A stretch of 64,000 nt of DNA, taken from the NCBI RefSeq assembly GCF_048569485.1, contig NC_134354.1, positions 443,286,779-443,350,778 on the forward strand. The letters are read 5' to 3'. Under the pieces are notes generated by a model. That model searched no databases. It was not told the DNA's origin and saw only the letters and a list, made by a program, of their open reading frames with translations. Of the stretch, positions 1 to 11,251 are shown piece after piece. Both the position numbers and the translations under genes were made by a program. Origin of the DNA: Anomaloglossus baeobatrachus. Taxonomy: Eukaryota; Chordata; Amphibia; Anura; Aromobatidae. How positions within the stretch are numbered: position 1 is the first letter of the stretch; every line of letters starts with the position of its first letter.

Positions 1-275
1 GTGCCCCGCCTCCCAGGTTGCTGACCTAGTGGGCAATAGGTTTCATACTTCATGATGGCCACCCCAGCACCTACCCTAGCCAGTCCCAGTGGAAGAGCTC
101 CCATGTTATGTGTTGGATGAATGTGTTGGTGATTTACCGGTGATGACCTCCTCAGTATCCAAGATGAATACTGCACCTCGTGTGAGGTTAAACATAATGG
201 AAAATAGGCCATAATACTATAGTGGCCCCCGAGTGGGTATGTTCTTCAATAGACATTGTATAAAAGAGGAGAACA

Positions 276-632
276 AGAAGAACGAAAACCGAGGATATAG
301 TGAAATATAAATTGATTTTTATTAATTATTTTTATATTTCCCTTCTTTAGAACAAGAGGACATTCTGATATCTAACATTATATCTTCTGGAATATATTTA
401 CATATAATTCTTTACATTTTTCCAGTGGTCACGCTGCCTGGGAGGGGGGAGCTCTACTCTCGCTTTCCTGTCCATCTAATGCAGGTTACCATGAAACATA
501 GCCATTATTGTCTCTGTACCTGACCTTTCTATTTTTTACTATTTCTTTTTTGTACCAATCACTTTTTTGCATATTAAAATATTTAATAAAAATCAATTTA
601 TATTTCACTATATCCTTGGTTTTCGTTCTTCT
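276..632. repeat. Inverted repeat with about 49-bp arms
   Basis: Arm 276-324 is the near-exact reverse complement of arm 584-632, with one clear mismatch by eye. The arms carry the sequence gaagaacgaaaaccgagg and its complement. About 260 bp of AT-rich sequence separates them. Outside the arms a weaker match continues (taaaagagga near 261 against cttttatact near 631). This could be the remains of a foldback element or of paired terminal repeats; I cannot assign a family. Confidence 0.75.
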
Positions 633-782
633 TTTATACTTTTTATGTGGTGCAGTACCCTGTGGCGCCTGAGGCCGCAGGGATGCCACATGTACACAAA
701 AACTCGCAATGTAACGAGTGGCCCAAATACCGTACTATCCGTGCGAGTAGCGAATAGTAATGATTACACTCGCTCATCATTA

Positions 783-893
783 GCTGTGCTCCTATCGTGG
801 AGATAACTGAGTGACTGCATATTTCTCTCCATCTGTGTAATTACTGCTGAGCAGGAGAGACTGAGCTGAGCTGTCTGGAATGGTTATGGAAAG
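783..893. repeat. Dispersed repeat, copy 1 (second copy at 63888-64000)
   Basis: The block around gcatatttctctccatctgt, followed by an identical run through gagcaggagagactgagctga, is shared in the same orientation with the last 113 bases of the window, with scattered differences. It lies outside the large hAT elements. Family unknown; it is probably a fragment of a longer interspersed repeat. Confidence 0.7.
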
Positions 894-1790
894 CTTGTGT
901 CCACATGAAGGTTACTAGAATGGATCTGTGAGGCAATCACCGGTGTCCGTAGAAATGTGTGAGACATTCCTCCTTGCGCTGACTCGCGGCTCCCTGTGGC
1001 CTGAAGCAACTTGGGGACCCCGCTGTCCGTGTTAAGTGTCCGTTCCCGTATGCAGGTGACACGGGTCCTCGCCGTTTGTCCTGGCTGTTAACCCGACCCC
1101 AGATCCTATATGTCACTGTGCTCCAGGAAAGTGGGTGGTGGGCGATGGGACATGAAATCCCATCCCCTGCAGATTTGTTAGAGTCCATAAAGGTTTCCCC
1201 AACCTAGGGCTCTTAACCCCGACTGCGCTGGCACTGTGGGAACGGTTAGACTCGACCTAAGCTACCATATCTCCTCTGTCTCATTATCTCCACTGGTCGC
1301 CTCTCACCCTATTCCAGTCTTATTCTTGCAGACTCAGTTTGGTGTTGTGGCTAGAGTTGAGCGCGGTTCGAGGTTCAAGGTTCTCCAGTTCTAGGCTCGA
1401 GTGATTTTGGGGCCTGTTCTAGATCGAACTAGAACTCAGCTTTTTGCAAAAGCTCGATAGTTCTAGAAATGTTCGAGAACGGTTCTAGCAGCAAAAAAAC
1501 AGCTAATTCCCAGCTGGCTTTCCGCTGTAATAGTGTAAGTCACTCTGTGACTCACACTATTATGAAATTTCAGTGTATAGTGTGCGGGAACAGCGCCTTC
1601 AGATCACTGCTGTTTGTATAATGGCGATCGCCATTTTTTTTTTTCCCTTGTCTTCCTTCCCTAAGCGCGCGCGTGTAGTGGGGAGGGCCAGCATGTCAGC
1701 CAATCCCAGACACACACACAGCTAAGTGGACTTTTAGCCAGAGAAGCAACGGCATGTGTGATAGGATGTCCATGTCACATGTCCCTGCAT

Positions 1791-1797
1791 TATAAAA
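1791..1797 (+). promoter_or_regulatory. TATA-like box in the hAT 5' region
   Basis: The string tataaaa sits about 440 bp inside the left end of the hAT element and just upstream of the tandem arrays. It could be a plus-strand promoter of the ancestral element. The only transposase pieces I recognise are on the minus strand, so its role is unclear. Confidence 0.25.
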
Positions 1798-2148
1798 CCG
1801 GACATTTTCCTCCAGCACGCCATTATCTGCCTTCTGCGTCCTTGGTGTCAGACATCACTGGCGCAGCTCCGTCCTAAATCCTATCGCCGATACAGCTGTA
1901 TGCGCTCTCTATCCACAGCGCTGGACAGCTTAGGGAGAGCACTTTCTATCAGTCCTTTTAAGGGCTCGTACCGGCAGGGTCAGAGCCATAGGTGACAGGT
2001 CCTGAAAACAGAGACAGCGTCTGTGTAGCTAAGGTCAGGGATTTCCTCGCTGCATTTCCCCATTAGGAGGGAATAGAAAGGCAAGTTTCCATTCCTCTAC
2101 CCAGAGCCCCACAATCCTGGCACTGTACCCTCCTGTCCTCTGCACACT

Positions 2149-3157
2149 CCAACTCATTATAACTAAGCCATTATACTAGCAAACACTCAGTGTACCTAGT
2201 GGCATTCTAAACGTGGCTATTGGACTTTTGTCTAGTCCCACTAGTGCAAAGATATTTGCAGCACGTCTGCCTGCATTGCACACTCAAACTCATTGTTACT
2301 AAGCCATTATACTAGCAAACACTCAGTGTACCTAGTGGCATTCTAAACGTGGCTATTGGACTTTTGTCTAGTCCCACTAGTGCAAAGATATTTGCAGCAC
2401 GTCTGCCTGCATTGCACACTCAAACTCATTGTTACTAAGCCATTATACTAGCAAACACTCAGTGTACCTAGTGGCATTCTAAACGTGGCTATTGGACTTT
2501 TGTCTAGTCCCACTAGTGCAAAGATATTTGCAGCACGTCTGCCTGCATTGCACACTCAAACTCATTGTTACTAAGCCATTATACTAGCAAACACTCAGTG
2601 TACCTAGTGGCATTCTAAACGTGGCTATTGGACTTTTGTCTAGTCCCACTAGTGCAAAGATATTTGCAGCACGTCTGCCTGCATTGCACACTCAAACTCA
2701 TTGTTACTAAGCCATTATACTAGCAAACACTCAGTGTACCTAGTGGCATTCTAAACGTGGCTATTGGACTTTTGTCTAGTCCCACTAGTGCAAAGATATT
2801 TGCAGCACGTCTGCCTGCATTGCACACTCAAACTCATTGTTACTAAGCCATTATACTAGCAAACACTCAGTGTACCTAGTGGCATTCTAAACGTGGCTAT
2901 TGGACTTTTGTCTAGTCCCACTAGTGCAAAGATATTTGCAGCACGTCTGCCTGCATTGCACACTCAAACTCATTGTTACTAAGCCATTATACTAGCAAAC
3001 ACTCAGTGTACCTAGTGGCATTCTAAACGTGGCTATTGGACTTTTGTCTAGTCCCACTAGTGCAAAGATATTTGCAGCACGTCTGCCTGCATTGCACACT
3101 CAAACTCATTGTTACTAAGCCATTATACTAGCAAACACTCAGTGTACCTAGTGGCAT
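2149..3157 (+). repeat. Tandem array A, 136-bp unit, about 7.4 copies
   Basis: Unit starts fall at 2149, 2285, 2421, 2557, 2693, 2829, 2965 and 3101, an exact 136-bp period. The internal units look identical by eye, so the array was recently homogenised or expanded. The unit includes actcagtgtacctagtggca and the palindromic stretch ctagtcccactag. It is a diverged relative of array B, which follows directly. Confidence 0.95.
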
Positions 3158-4032
3158 ACAAGAAGTGGCTGTTGTACTCCATTAGTGCCCCACTGGTGCA
3201 AATCTATGTGCAGCACCTCTGCATGACACCCTCCTGCTCTGTTTTTAATAAGCTATAATGATAGCAAAAAATACTGCCATTTAGTGGCATCATAGAACTG
3301 GCTGTTGTATTCCATTAGTGCCCCACTGGTGCCAAGCTATTTCTAGCACCTCTGCATGACACCCTCCTGCTCTGTTTTTAATAAGCTATAATGATAGCAA
3401 AAAATACTGCCACTTAGTGGCATCATAGAACTGGCTGTTGTATTCCATTAGTGCCCCACTGGTGCCAAGCTATTTCAGGCACCTCTGCATGACACCCTCC
3501 TGCTCTGTTTTTAATAAGCTATAATGATAGCAAAAAATACTGCCATTTAGTGGCATCATAGAACTGGCTGTTGTATTCCATTAGTGCCCCACTGGTGCCA
3601 AGCTATTTCTAGCACCTCTGCATGACACCCTCCTGCTCTGTTTTTAATAAGCTATAATGATAGCAAAAAATACTGCCATTTAGTGGCATCATAGAACTGG
3701 CTGTTGTATTCCATTAGTGCCCCACTGGTGCCAAGCTATTTCTAGCACCTCTGCATGACACCCTCTTGCTCTGTTTTTAATAAGCTATAATGATAGTAAA
3801 AAATACTGCCATTTAGTGGCATCATAGAACTGGCTGTTGTATTCCATTAGTGCCCCACTGGTGCAAATCTATGTGCAGCACCTCTGCATGACACCCTCCT
3901 GCTCTGTTTTTAATAAGCTATAATGATAGCAAAAAATACTGCCATTTAGTGGCATCATAGAACTGGCTGTTGTATTCCATTAGTGCCCCACTGGTGCCAA
4001 GCTATTTCTAGCTAGTATCAGTGGCATCATAG
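3158..4032 (+). repeat. Tandem array B (left part), 133-bp unit, about 6.5 copies
   Basis: The marker tagaactggctg recurs with its G at 3295, 3428, 3561, 3694, 3827 and 3960, a 133-bp period. The units share the order taagc, tagcaaa, tagtggcat, ggct, ttagtgcccca, cagcacctctgc with the 136-bp units of array A, so both derive from one ancestral repeat. The array is cut at 4032 by the LTR element and resumes at 8552; the last four bases, atag, are the left target duplication. Confidence 0.95.
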
Positions 4033-5270
4033 TGTCGCGGGCGGGGAGGAGGGTGTCAGCACACTACGCTCACTCCTTCTGCTCGGGTCCGGCGGTGGCT
4101 GCTCAGTGGTGGCTCGAGCTGTGGGCCGGATCCCGGGGGTTTCTCGAGCGGCACTCCTCGCCCGTGAGTGAAAGGGGGTTGTTGGGTGTGGGGATTGTTT
4201 ATTGTCCGTGACGCCACCCACGGTTGTGGTGATTTCACCACCGCTGCTCAATATGGGGATCCCGGGGATGGTGATGCGGAGCAGCCAGGTGTTGTGTTGC
4301 CCCTCTGTGGGTAGGGGTTGGTGATCCCGGGGCCCGGTGATGAGATGGGAGATGCAGGGCCTGGTGGGCGCAGGGACGCGGGGGCAGCGCTGTGCCTTGC
4401 GGCACTGTGGTACTCACTCAGCCTGAGACGTTGACACAGTTTTACGGTAAACCACACGGCTGGAAAGACGGTTCCCACGGACGGCTGCACTTGCTCTCCC
4501 AGTAGGTGACGGTGATGTCCCTTTTCCTTTCACCTTTGTTTCTGTGTTGGTAGCGATGGGTTCCCACCGGTAACCCGCTCCCCGGCTTCAAGCTGGACCG
4601 GAGGAGCTCTGCTCTTTGCCCGCAGGCGCTGGCCCTGAGAAACTGGTGCCCTGGCGGTGGCGGTGTTTCTGCTACAATGGTTGGGCTGTTGCCTTCAATC
4701 GAGACTTGGTTGTTGGGGGATCTACGTCCCCTTCACTGACGGATTCGGCAAATTATGGCGACTCCTAGCCTTGCCGGGGTCCGAGAGGCCCCTGCCCTGG
4801 TGCTGACTGTCCTTTGGTACACTGCTCCAGACCGCCGGGCCACTACCCGTCCGCGGTCCTTCCAGGAACTTCCAAACGGTCCCCCTCCAGACAGTCACCG
4901 CCGTTGCTGACCTTGCTGACCCTGTCCTGCACACAGCTGGACTCTCTTCAGGCTTTCTTTTCTGTCACCTTTCACCTTCCTTCAGTTTCTCCTACTCCTC
5001 CTTTACCACTTCCACTTTACTTCCTTTCACTTTCACCTCCTAAACTAAACTTCACTCTAGCCCTGCCTGGGCTCAACTGCTGGGTTTTCCCTCCTCCAGA
5101 GCTGTGTCCTCCTCGGTGGGCGGAGCCAACCGCCTGGCCCACCCCCTGGTGTGAACATCAGCCTCTGGAGGAAGGCAACAAGGATTTTGGTTAGCTTTGA
5201 TGTGCCTAACTGGGGTGTAGGGTGTGGTGGTGCAATGACCTGTGACCCCTGGCTTGCCCAGGGCGTCACA
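4033..5270 (-). repeat. 3' LTR of the cold-shock element
   Basis: On the minus strand this copy begins TGTGACGCCCTGG and ends CGCCCGCGACA. It matches 7315-8551 almost throughout. Open frames inside it (for example plus-strand 4814-5194) recur in the other LTR and are not genes. Confidence 0.92.
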
Positions 5271-5290
5271 TTCCCTCTTAGCAAAATGCA
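5271..5290 (-). other. Polypurine tract next to the 3' LTR
   Basis: Read on the minus strand, the interior ends in gctaagagggaa directly before the LTR start TGTGACG. A purine run in this position is the usual plus-strand primer of LTR elements. It is short but correctly placed. Confidence 0.55.
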
Positions 5291-5927
5291 GACCGTCCGC
5301 GGGCTGCCCGTCCAACACCGGTTTTATTTTCTGTAAAGCATAAAAAGGTATAACATGGTAAACGGTAACATATTTACATTTTTTTTTTTAATGAATCTTC
5401 CCATAGGGGGGGCACTTTTACTTTAACGTTTCAAACGGTTTACGGTTACGGTTTCCGCTCTCTCCCACCCAAGCAACCTGGCCCTGATGCTGCCCCTAAA
5501 GCCCAGGCAGCACCCCTTGACCCACAGTCCAGCACACGGTACCCGAGCAGGATCTGTCCTTCCCCTCCAGAGGGTAGCCACCGGTTCCTTTGGTGGCTGG
5601 GCCCCAGCCTGCTCTGCTGAGGGCCCTCCCTCCAACCTGCCTCTCCGGAGGCGGCATTGCGGAAACGGTAACGGCAAACAACATATTTACAAGCCACTTA
5701 ACGTTTGTGGTTGCCCTGCAAGTTCACGGGCTTGTCCATGGATAGATCCCATGCAAAACTTTTTAAACGGTCCCCACAGGGACAACGGTGCCGGCTCCGG
5801 CCGGTTCAATCACAAAGATAATCTGGTGAAGTACTCGGTATCATTTCACTTATCATTTTCAACTTTTAAACTTTTAAACAACACTCTGGTGGTCCCAACG
5901 GGGACTGGACAACGGTGCTCCGCTGCC

Positions 5928-7016
5928 CTACTCCAGGCCTTCAGCTTCATCCGAGGGAGGGGGTGCAGGACTCACTCTGCTCTCCTGGCTGCCCCGCAGT
6001 TTCACATCCAGGGCAAACCACCCCCTCTCTCCGCAGTGTCGGGTATACTGAACGATGTCTCCCGGCATTAGGTTGCGGCCAGGATGCTCCTCAGGCAGGT
6101 GGGCATTCACATCCCGCCGGGCCACAAACACTTCGGCCTCCAGGCCCGGTTCATAGATAAACCCGTAGCCCCGGCGGACATCAAACCGCCTCACCTGCCC
6201 CTCGTACAGCGGACCCCGGACACGGAACGTGGCCTGGCGGAGATTCTCCTTCTCCCGGATAGCTCGGGCCACCAGCTCGGCCTTCTTCCATTCCCTCTCA
6301 GCGATCTCCAGGCCCAGCGGTACCGGCTCCCTATCCCAATACGGCGCTGCTGCGAGCTCCGGCGCACGGGTTGGGCCCCGCGGGACATTCTGGACGTTGC
6401 CCACTGTCAGGAATCTGGGCGGCGTGTCCCGCGGTGTCTTGGCCTTGGGCGCTGCCTTACAGCAACAACCCGGCGCTACCTCAGCCGAGGTGTGGGGGAT
6501 GGGCATAGGGGCTTTCCGCTGCTGGGCCTTCGGCTCGGAGCGGGTCATCGGCTCCGGCTCGGGGGACGTTTCAGGGGATGCCTCCGGTTCAACCTTCGGA
6601 ATCTTCCACGGCAACACCTCCGGTTTACTGCGGGCTCTGGCCACAGGTTGGCCCGCCTGGGCGGGGACGCTGGGTGTTGCTACCGGTTGCGGTGGTAGCA
6701 GGCCTAATGGCGGGGTCACGGCCCCCGGGACGGTTGGCGAGGGAGGCAGCGGGGGGAGAGGGCATGGACCGGGTCCCTCAGCCGCAGCGACCGGTCCCTC
6801 GGGGACATAGGGGCGTGGGTCACTCACCCTCCCTTTCTCCGCTTCCTCCTCGCGTCTCCGCATGGTGGCTATAACGTCCGCCATGTCGGCCTCCCACTCC
6901 TCCATGAGGAGCTGCATCTTCACCTGCAGCCGTTGGTAGAGCTGCGCGGTCCGGATCTCCACCCACGCCGCGGTTCCAGGCGCGGGGGCTACGGTGTCGC
7001 GGGACGGCATCCACAT
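5928..7016 (-). CDS. LTR-element protein with C-terminal Y-box-type cold-shock domain
   Basis: This 362-residue frame fills half of the element interior. Residues 18-62 form a charged helical region (likely coiled coil). Residues 68-200 are rich in Pro, Ala and Glu, and residues 234-265 form a second charged helix. Residues 271-341 are a cold-shock domain: an RNP1-like strand (RRGYGFI), an RNP2-like strand (EVFVARRDV), then the long loop (NAHLPEEHPGRNLMPGD) typical of eukaryotic Y-box proteins, ending WFALDVKL. Y-box domains bind single-stranded RNA and DNA in mRNPs. No capsid, zinc-knuckle, protease or polymerase motif is visible. I infer a host Y-box-like domain joined to an element-specific N terminus; a role in packaging RNA is speculation. 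The start used is the first Met after the 5' LTR; the next Met is residue 3. Confidence 0.8.
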   Translation of the reverse strand: MWMPSRDTVAPAPGTAAWVEIRTAQLYQRLQVKMQLLMEEWEADMADVIATMRRREEEAEKGRVSDPRPYVPEGPVAAAEGPGPCPLPPLPPSPTVPGAVTPPLGLLPPQPVATPSVPAQAGQPVARARSKPEVLPWKIPKVEPEASPETSPEPEPMTRSEPKAQQRKAPMPIPHTSAEVAPGCCCKAAPKAKTPRDTPPRFLTVGNVQNVPRGPTRAPELAAAPYWDREPVPLGLEIAEREWKKAELVARAIREKENLRQATFRVRGPLYEGQVRRFDVRRGYGFIYEPGLEAEVFVARRDVNAHLPEEHPGRNLMPGDIVQYTRHCGERGWFALDVKLRGSQESRVSPAPPPSDEAEGLE

Positions 7017-7292
7017 GGTGACTTCTTCTTCTTCCAGGAACGGTATGTCCGCAGAGTCCTGGCGTTCCTGCTTTTATAGCTGCAGCTACATGCAGCCAGC
7101 CGCCATCGCGTCCTCCTTAGCTCTTTCCGGCCACTCCTCTCTTGGGGCGGGGTTATGGCCTTCGCGCCTCTGCTACTCGAGAAGACGCTCGAGCGGGAAC
7201 TTTTCGCGCCAAAGATGGCGACTTCTGAAATTTTCCAGCCGGATACCTCCGGCGGTAACAAGGCGCACCTCTACCAAACGGCAGAGCGGTAA

Positions 7293-7312
7293 GATCCTGT
7301 TCGTGACGCCAA
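7293..7312 (-). other. Probable primer-binding site of the cold-shock element
   Basis: On the minus strand, TGGCGTCACGAACAGGAT begins three bases after the end of the 5' LTR (7315-8551). Starting with TGG, the complement of the universal tRNA 3' CCA, is the expected signature. I could not assign the tRNA. Confidence 0.5.
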
Positions 7313-7314
7313 GT

Positions 7315-8551
7315 TGTCGCGGGCGGGGAGGAGGGTGTCAGCACACTACGCTCACCCCTTCTGCTCGGGTCCGGTGGTGGCTTGTCAGTGGTGGCTCGAG
7401 CTGTGGGCCGGATCCCGGGGGTTTCTCGAGCGGCACTCCTCGCCCGTGAGTGAAAGGGGGTTGTTGGGTGTGGGGATTGTTTATTGTCCGTGACGCCACC
7501 CACGGTTGTGGTGATTTCACCACCGCTGCTCAATATGGGGATCCCGGGGATGGTGATGCGGAGCAGCCAGGTGTTGTGTTGCCCCTCCGTGGGTAGGGGT
7601 TGGTGATCCCGGGGCCCGGTGATGAGATGGGAGATGCAGGGCCTGGGGGGCGCAGGGACGCGGGGGCAGCGCTGTGCCTTGCGGCACTGTGGTACTCACT
7701 CAGCCTGAGACGTTGACACAGTTTTACGGTAAACCACACGGCTGGAAAGACGGTTCCCACGGACGGCTGCACTTGCTCTCCCAGTAGGTGACGTGATGTC
7801 CCTTTTCCTTGCACCTTTGTTTCTGTGTTGGTAGCGATGGGTTTCCACCGGTAACCCGCTCCCCGGCTTCAAGCTGGACCGGAGGAGCTCTACTCTTTGC
7901 CCGCAGGCGCTGGCCCTGAGAAACTGGTGCCCTGGCGGTGGCGGTGTTTCTGCTACAATGGTTGGGCTGTTGCCTTCAATCGGGACTTGGTTGTTGGGGG
8001 ATCTACGTCCCCTTCACTGACGGATTCGGCAAATTATGGCGACTCCTAGCCTTGCCGGGGTCCGAGAGGCCCCTGCCCTGGTGCTGACTGTCCTTTGGTA
8101 CACTGCTCCAGACCGCCGGGCCACTACCCATCCGCGGTCCTTCCAGGAACTTCCAAACGGTCCCCCTCCAGACAGTCACCGCCGTTGCTGACCTTGCTGA
8201 CCCTGTCCTGCACACAGCTGGACTCTCTTCAGGCTTTCTTTTCTGTCACCTTTCACCTTCCTTCAGTTTCTCCTACTCCTCCTTTACCACTTCCACTTTA
8301 CTTCCTTTCACTTTCACCTCCTAAACTAAACTTCACTCTAGCCCTGCCTGGGCTCAACTGCTGGGTTTTCCCTCCTCCAGAGCTGTGTCCTCCTCGGTGG
8401 GCGGAGCCAACCGCCTGGCCCACCCCCTGGTGTAGACATCAGCCTCTGGAGGAAGGCAACAAGGATTTTGGTTAGCTTTGATGTGCCTAACTGGGGTGTA
8501 GGGTGTGGTGGTGCAATGACCTGTGACCCCTGGCTTGCCCAGGGCGTCACA
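7315..8551 (-). repeat. 5' LTR of the cold-shock element
   Basis: Direct repeat of 4033-5270 in the same orientation, about 1% different. On the minus strand it would hold the promoter. The related solo LTR at 62271-63468 shares its first ~200 bp pattern and its GCGACA end. Confidence 0.92.
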
Positions 8552-9030
8552 ATAGAACTGGCTGTTGTATTCCATTAGTGCCCCACTGGTGCAAATCTAT
8601 GTTCAGCACCTCTGCATGACACCCTCCTGCTCTGTTTTTAATAAGCTATAATGATAGCAAAAAATACTGCCATTTAGTGGCATCATAGAACTGGCTGTTG
8701 TATTCCATTAGTGCCCCACTGGTGCCAAGCTATTTCTAGCACCTCTGCATGACACCCTCCTGCTCTGTTTTTAATAAGCTATAATGATAGCAAAAAATAC
8801 TGCCATTTAGTGGCATCATAGAACTGGCTGTTGTATTCCATTAGTGCCCCACTGGTGCCAAGCTATTTCTAGCACCTCTGCATGACACCCTCCTGCTCTG
8901 TTTTTAATAAGCTATAATGATAGCAAAAAATACTGCCATTTAGTGGCATTATAGAACTGGCTGTTGTATTCCATTAGTGGCCCACTGGTGCCAAGCTATT
9001 TCTAGCACCTCTGCATGACACCCTCCTGCA
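8552..9030 (+). repeat. Tandem array B (right part)
   Basis: The 133-bp units resume straight after the LTR element, with markers at 8555, 8688, 8821 and 8954, and stop near 9030. With the left part this gives about ten units, showing that the LTR element landed inside an existing array. Confidence 0.93.
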
Positions 9031-10638
9031 CATTTAGCTATGCTAATTTTATAGCAAACTCAGGGAATTCCTTGCTGCATTTGATCATTAGGAGGGATAG
9101 AAAGTGAGGCTTCTTTTACTGTCCTGGTACCCACAGAACACGGCCACTGTACCCATCTGTCCACTTTTGCCACGCTATTTAATTTGCACAAAGAGCTGAC
9201 TCTTTTTCTGCCTTCCTAAAATTGTCTGGAATACTAAGTTAGTGTTCCTTTGCTGCCAAGCAAGGTACAACACATGTGCATTCTACACTCCTTTCCATTT
9301 CTGGAATGCAATTATTAACTGCAGGTAGTCCAGGCAATCTGTGACGAAGGTGCAGGCGTGGATATAATGTAGCCTGCATCCAATGATGGTTCTCTCGATG
9401 TCTGACAGCTCAACAATACGTTCTGTTTCCACTTCCAACACAAGTGATGACCTGCCAATCACACTCCCTGTTGCGGGTTAAGGAGTGGAAGTTCAGTGTG
9501 AAAAACCATGTGTGACTGCTGTCCCCACAGTCACAGAGGATGAAGAGCACGCAGATGCACTTGATGGGGCAGGCGGTGGTTGCACAGGCACGCTAGGCCG
9601 CATTGTAGCACAGTGAAATTCACATTGCGACTTATGCTTCATTTTAAGTCGTGTACAGGGTGGGCTCCCCAGTATGCAGCAAAACCAGGCAAAAGGAAAA
9701 GGACTCTAGGCAGTTGGGTTGATAAATGATTGTTTAACTTTACCAAAACAAACAATAAGAACCATGCATACAATTAAAATAATTGAACAATCTATTCTGT
9801 TGCCTACTACCTGCTAATCCCTCTGTATAGCAGTAATTGTGTGTTTGTGCGTGCGTGTGTGTGTGTGTGCGAACACGACTTACCAGTGGCGCATCACAAG
9901 AGCTTACAAGTTATCTACCTAAACATAGACAAAACACATGACCCCCCCTGAATACCCTTGTTAGCTGAAGCCTCACAGATAATGCAGATGATAACAGTGT
10001 GAATGCAAACCACACAGCTCTGCAACACAGTCATGGAAATCTTGAAAAGCAACAGTCAATGCAAACATGTGTTGCTGTCCCTCTATGATTTAAACTGTAT
10101 GTGACAATTTGACAGTGCAGAGGCAGCAAGTCTTATTGTCTATAAATAGTCGGCCTACCCAGAACAGATATGTGTTTTGCTAATAAAACAAAGTGTTGCG
10201 TGCCCGCATTATTGTCTGGGCACAGCCTACCGTACCCGGGTACTGTGATGTCCAGTTGCCAGAAATACAGACTTTACGCTCCTCTCACGGTAAACAGTAT
10301 AGACAGCACCGTAAGAATGTTGGTCTGTGGCACAGGATGCTGCTCACTGACGTTACAGTGCTTATCATCAAAGTACAACACAACTCCCCTCACAATTGAA
10401 CGAACTGTTTCCGCGGTGGCTCCTTGCTGTAACACACACCTTTAGCTTTTCATTCTGTTCATAGACAGCATCTCCAAGTCCACACCCGAAGAGCAATTTT
10501 ATATTGCTATAGTGACCAAAGGCAGATCCAAAAAAACAGCAGCCCCTTGTGTGTAGTCTGCAACAATGCATGCAATGAACGGCAAATAAGCATATTGCGT
10601 TGACAGTTGCTAAAGCTGAGCAATACACCTTCACGCTG
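9031..10638. other. hAT interior without recognisable genes
   Basis: The first ~120 bp (ttccttgctgcatttg, attaggagggatagaaag) repeats in diverged form the sequence at 2037-2140 left of array A, so the arrays lie between two copies of one segment. A (GT)n run sits at 9840-9872. A TATA-like tataaata lies at 10140. Open frames at 10170-10634 are short and unrecognised. I find no supported gene. Confidence 0.5.
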
Positions 10639-11097
10639 TCAATTCATATCCATGTGATACTTCATGGAGGAAGTACTCAAAAGTGTGAGTTTTTGCCTTC
10701 TACTTAGAGATTGTTGACAAATCTTACAGATTACATGACTTTGGTGATCCTTTGCGATGTCCAAAAATTCACAGGCTAGGAAAGGCTTACAGACCATGTG
10801 ACCTGCATAGCCAACACGACATCTGCTCAGAGTCAAAGTTGTGGTCCAGGACCAGGATTCAGTTGTTGACGTGCTTCCAGTACTTTGTCTCTGGCCAGGA
10901 AGACGCAACGTAACCTCGTCGTCAGTAGCATCCTCCTCCACCTCCTCTGCTGACCTCATCGACTGGCTGACTTTGGTTTGACAGTAAGTGTTGTCTCCAA
11001 CCTCATCAATAACCCTGTGTGTTTTCATTCCCCTCGTCCTGAGTCCTCCGAAACAACCTCTTCCTGCCCTGACCGAATAGTAAAGTTGTCCTTCCAA
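10639..11097 (-). pseudogene. hAT transposase N-terminal remnant with BED-type zinc finger
   Basis: The minus-strand frame of 152 residues ends in FLDIAKDHQSHVICKICQQS followed by STSSMKYHMDMN. This has the layout of a BED zinc finger (C-x2-C, then Thr/Ser-rich spacer and H), which hAT transposases use to bind their DNA ends. An acidic Glu/Asp stretch precedes it. The frame does not run on into catalytic sequence: downstream on the minus strand the reading is closed. The matching catalytic pieces lie at higher coordinates (13630-15519), on the wrong side for a normal gene order. The BED assignment is from motif spacing only. Confidence 0.55.
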
Positions 11098-11251
11098 TCA
11101 GGTATCTGTGCTCCTCATCATGTTCCCCATTGTCTCCACCAGGAGGATTTAATTTTTGGAAATGAGGGTGTAGATTAGGCACAGCACCTTCTTCATCGGG
11201 GCCTGGATCCCAGTCACAAGGCTTCAGGCTATCTGCGCAGATCATTTCCCC

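Larger units (their letters stand above)
1..1343. other. Gene-free flank left of the first hAT element
   Basis: I see no convincing coding frame, RNA gene or complete mobile element here. The short open frames are not conserved-looking. The stretch contains an inverted repeat (276-632) and a segment (783-893) that recurs at the far end of the window. The final bases, 1344-1351, are the left copy of the 8-bp target duplication of the adjacent hAT element. Confidence 0.6.
4033..8551 (-). mobile_element. Non-autonomous LTR element carrying a cold-shock-domain protein
   Basis: Two direct ~1.24-kb repeats (4033-5270 and 7315-8551) bound a 2.04-kb interior. They begin TG and end CA, and the whole is flanked by a 4-bp target duplication, atag (4029-4032 and 8552-8555), inserted in array B. 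Read on the minus strand, a purine tract (aagaggga) precedes the 3' LTR, and TGGCGTCACG, a plausible tRNA primer site, lies 3 bases after the 5' LTR. The ends resemble Ty3/Gypsy-type elements. The two LTRs differ at about a dozen positions by eye, roughly 1%, so the insertion is moderately young. The interior encodes one protein with a cold-shock domain; no reverse transcriptase, RNase H or integrase is recognisable. Its single frame looks whole. Confidence 0.88.

Noticed and set aside
2149-3157. CRISPR-like array
   Set aside because: Units are contiguous without unique spacers and are 136 bp long; the genome is eukaryotic.
4814-5194. 126-codon frame duplicated at 8095-8475
   Set aside because: It is the same LTR sequence twice; no motif, and its position within an LTR makes a gene unlikely.
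5487-7449. Plus-strand frames of 150-204 codons
   Set aside because: Antisense to the cold-shock protein and LTR; GC-rich sequence keeps several frames open.
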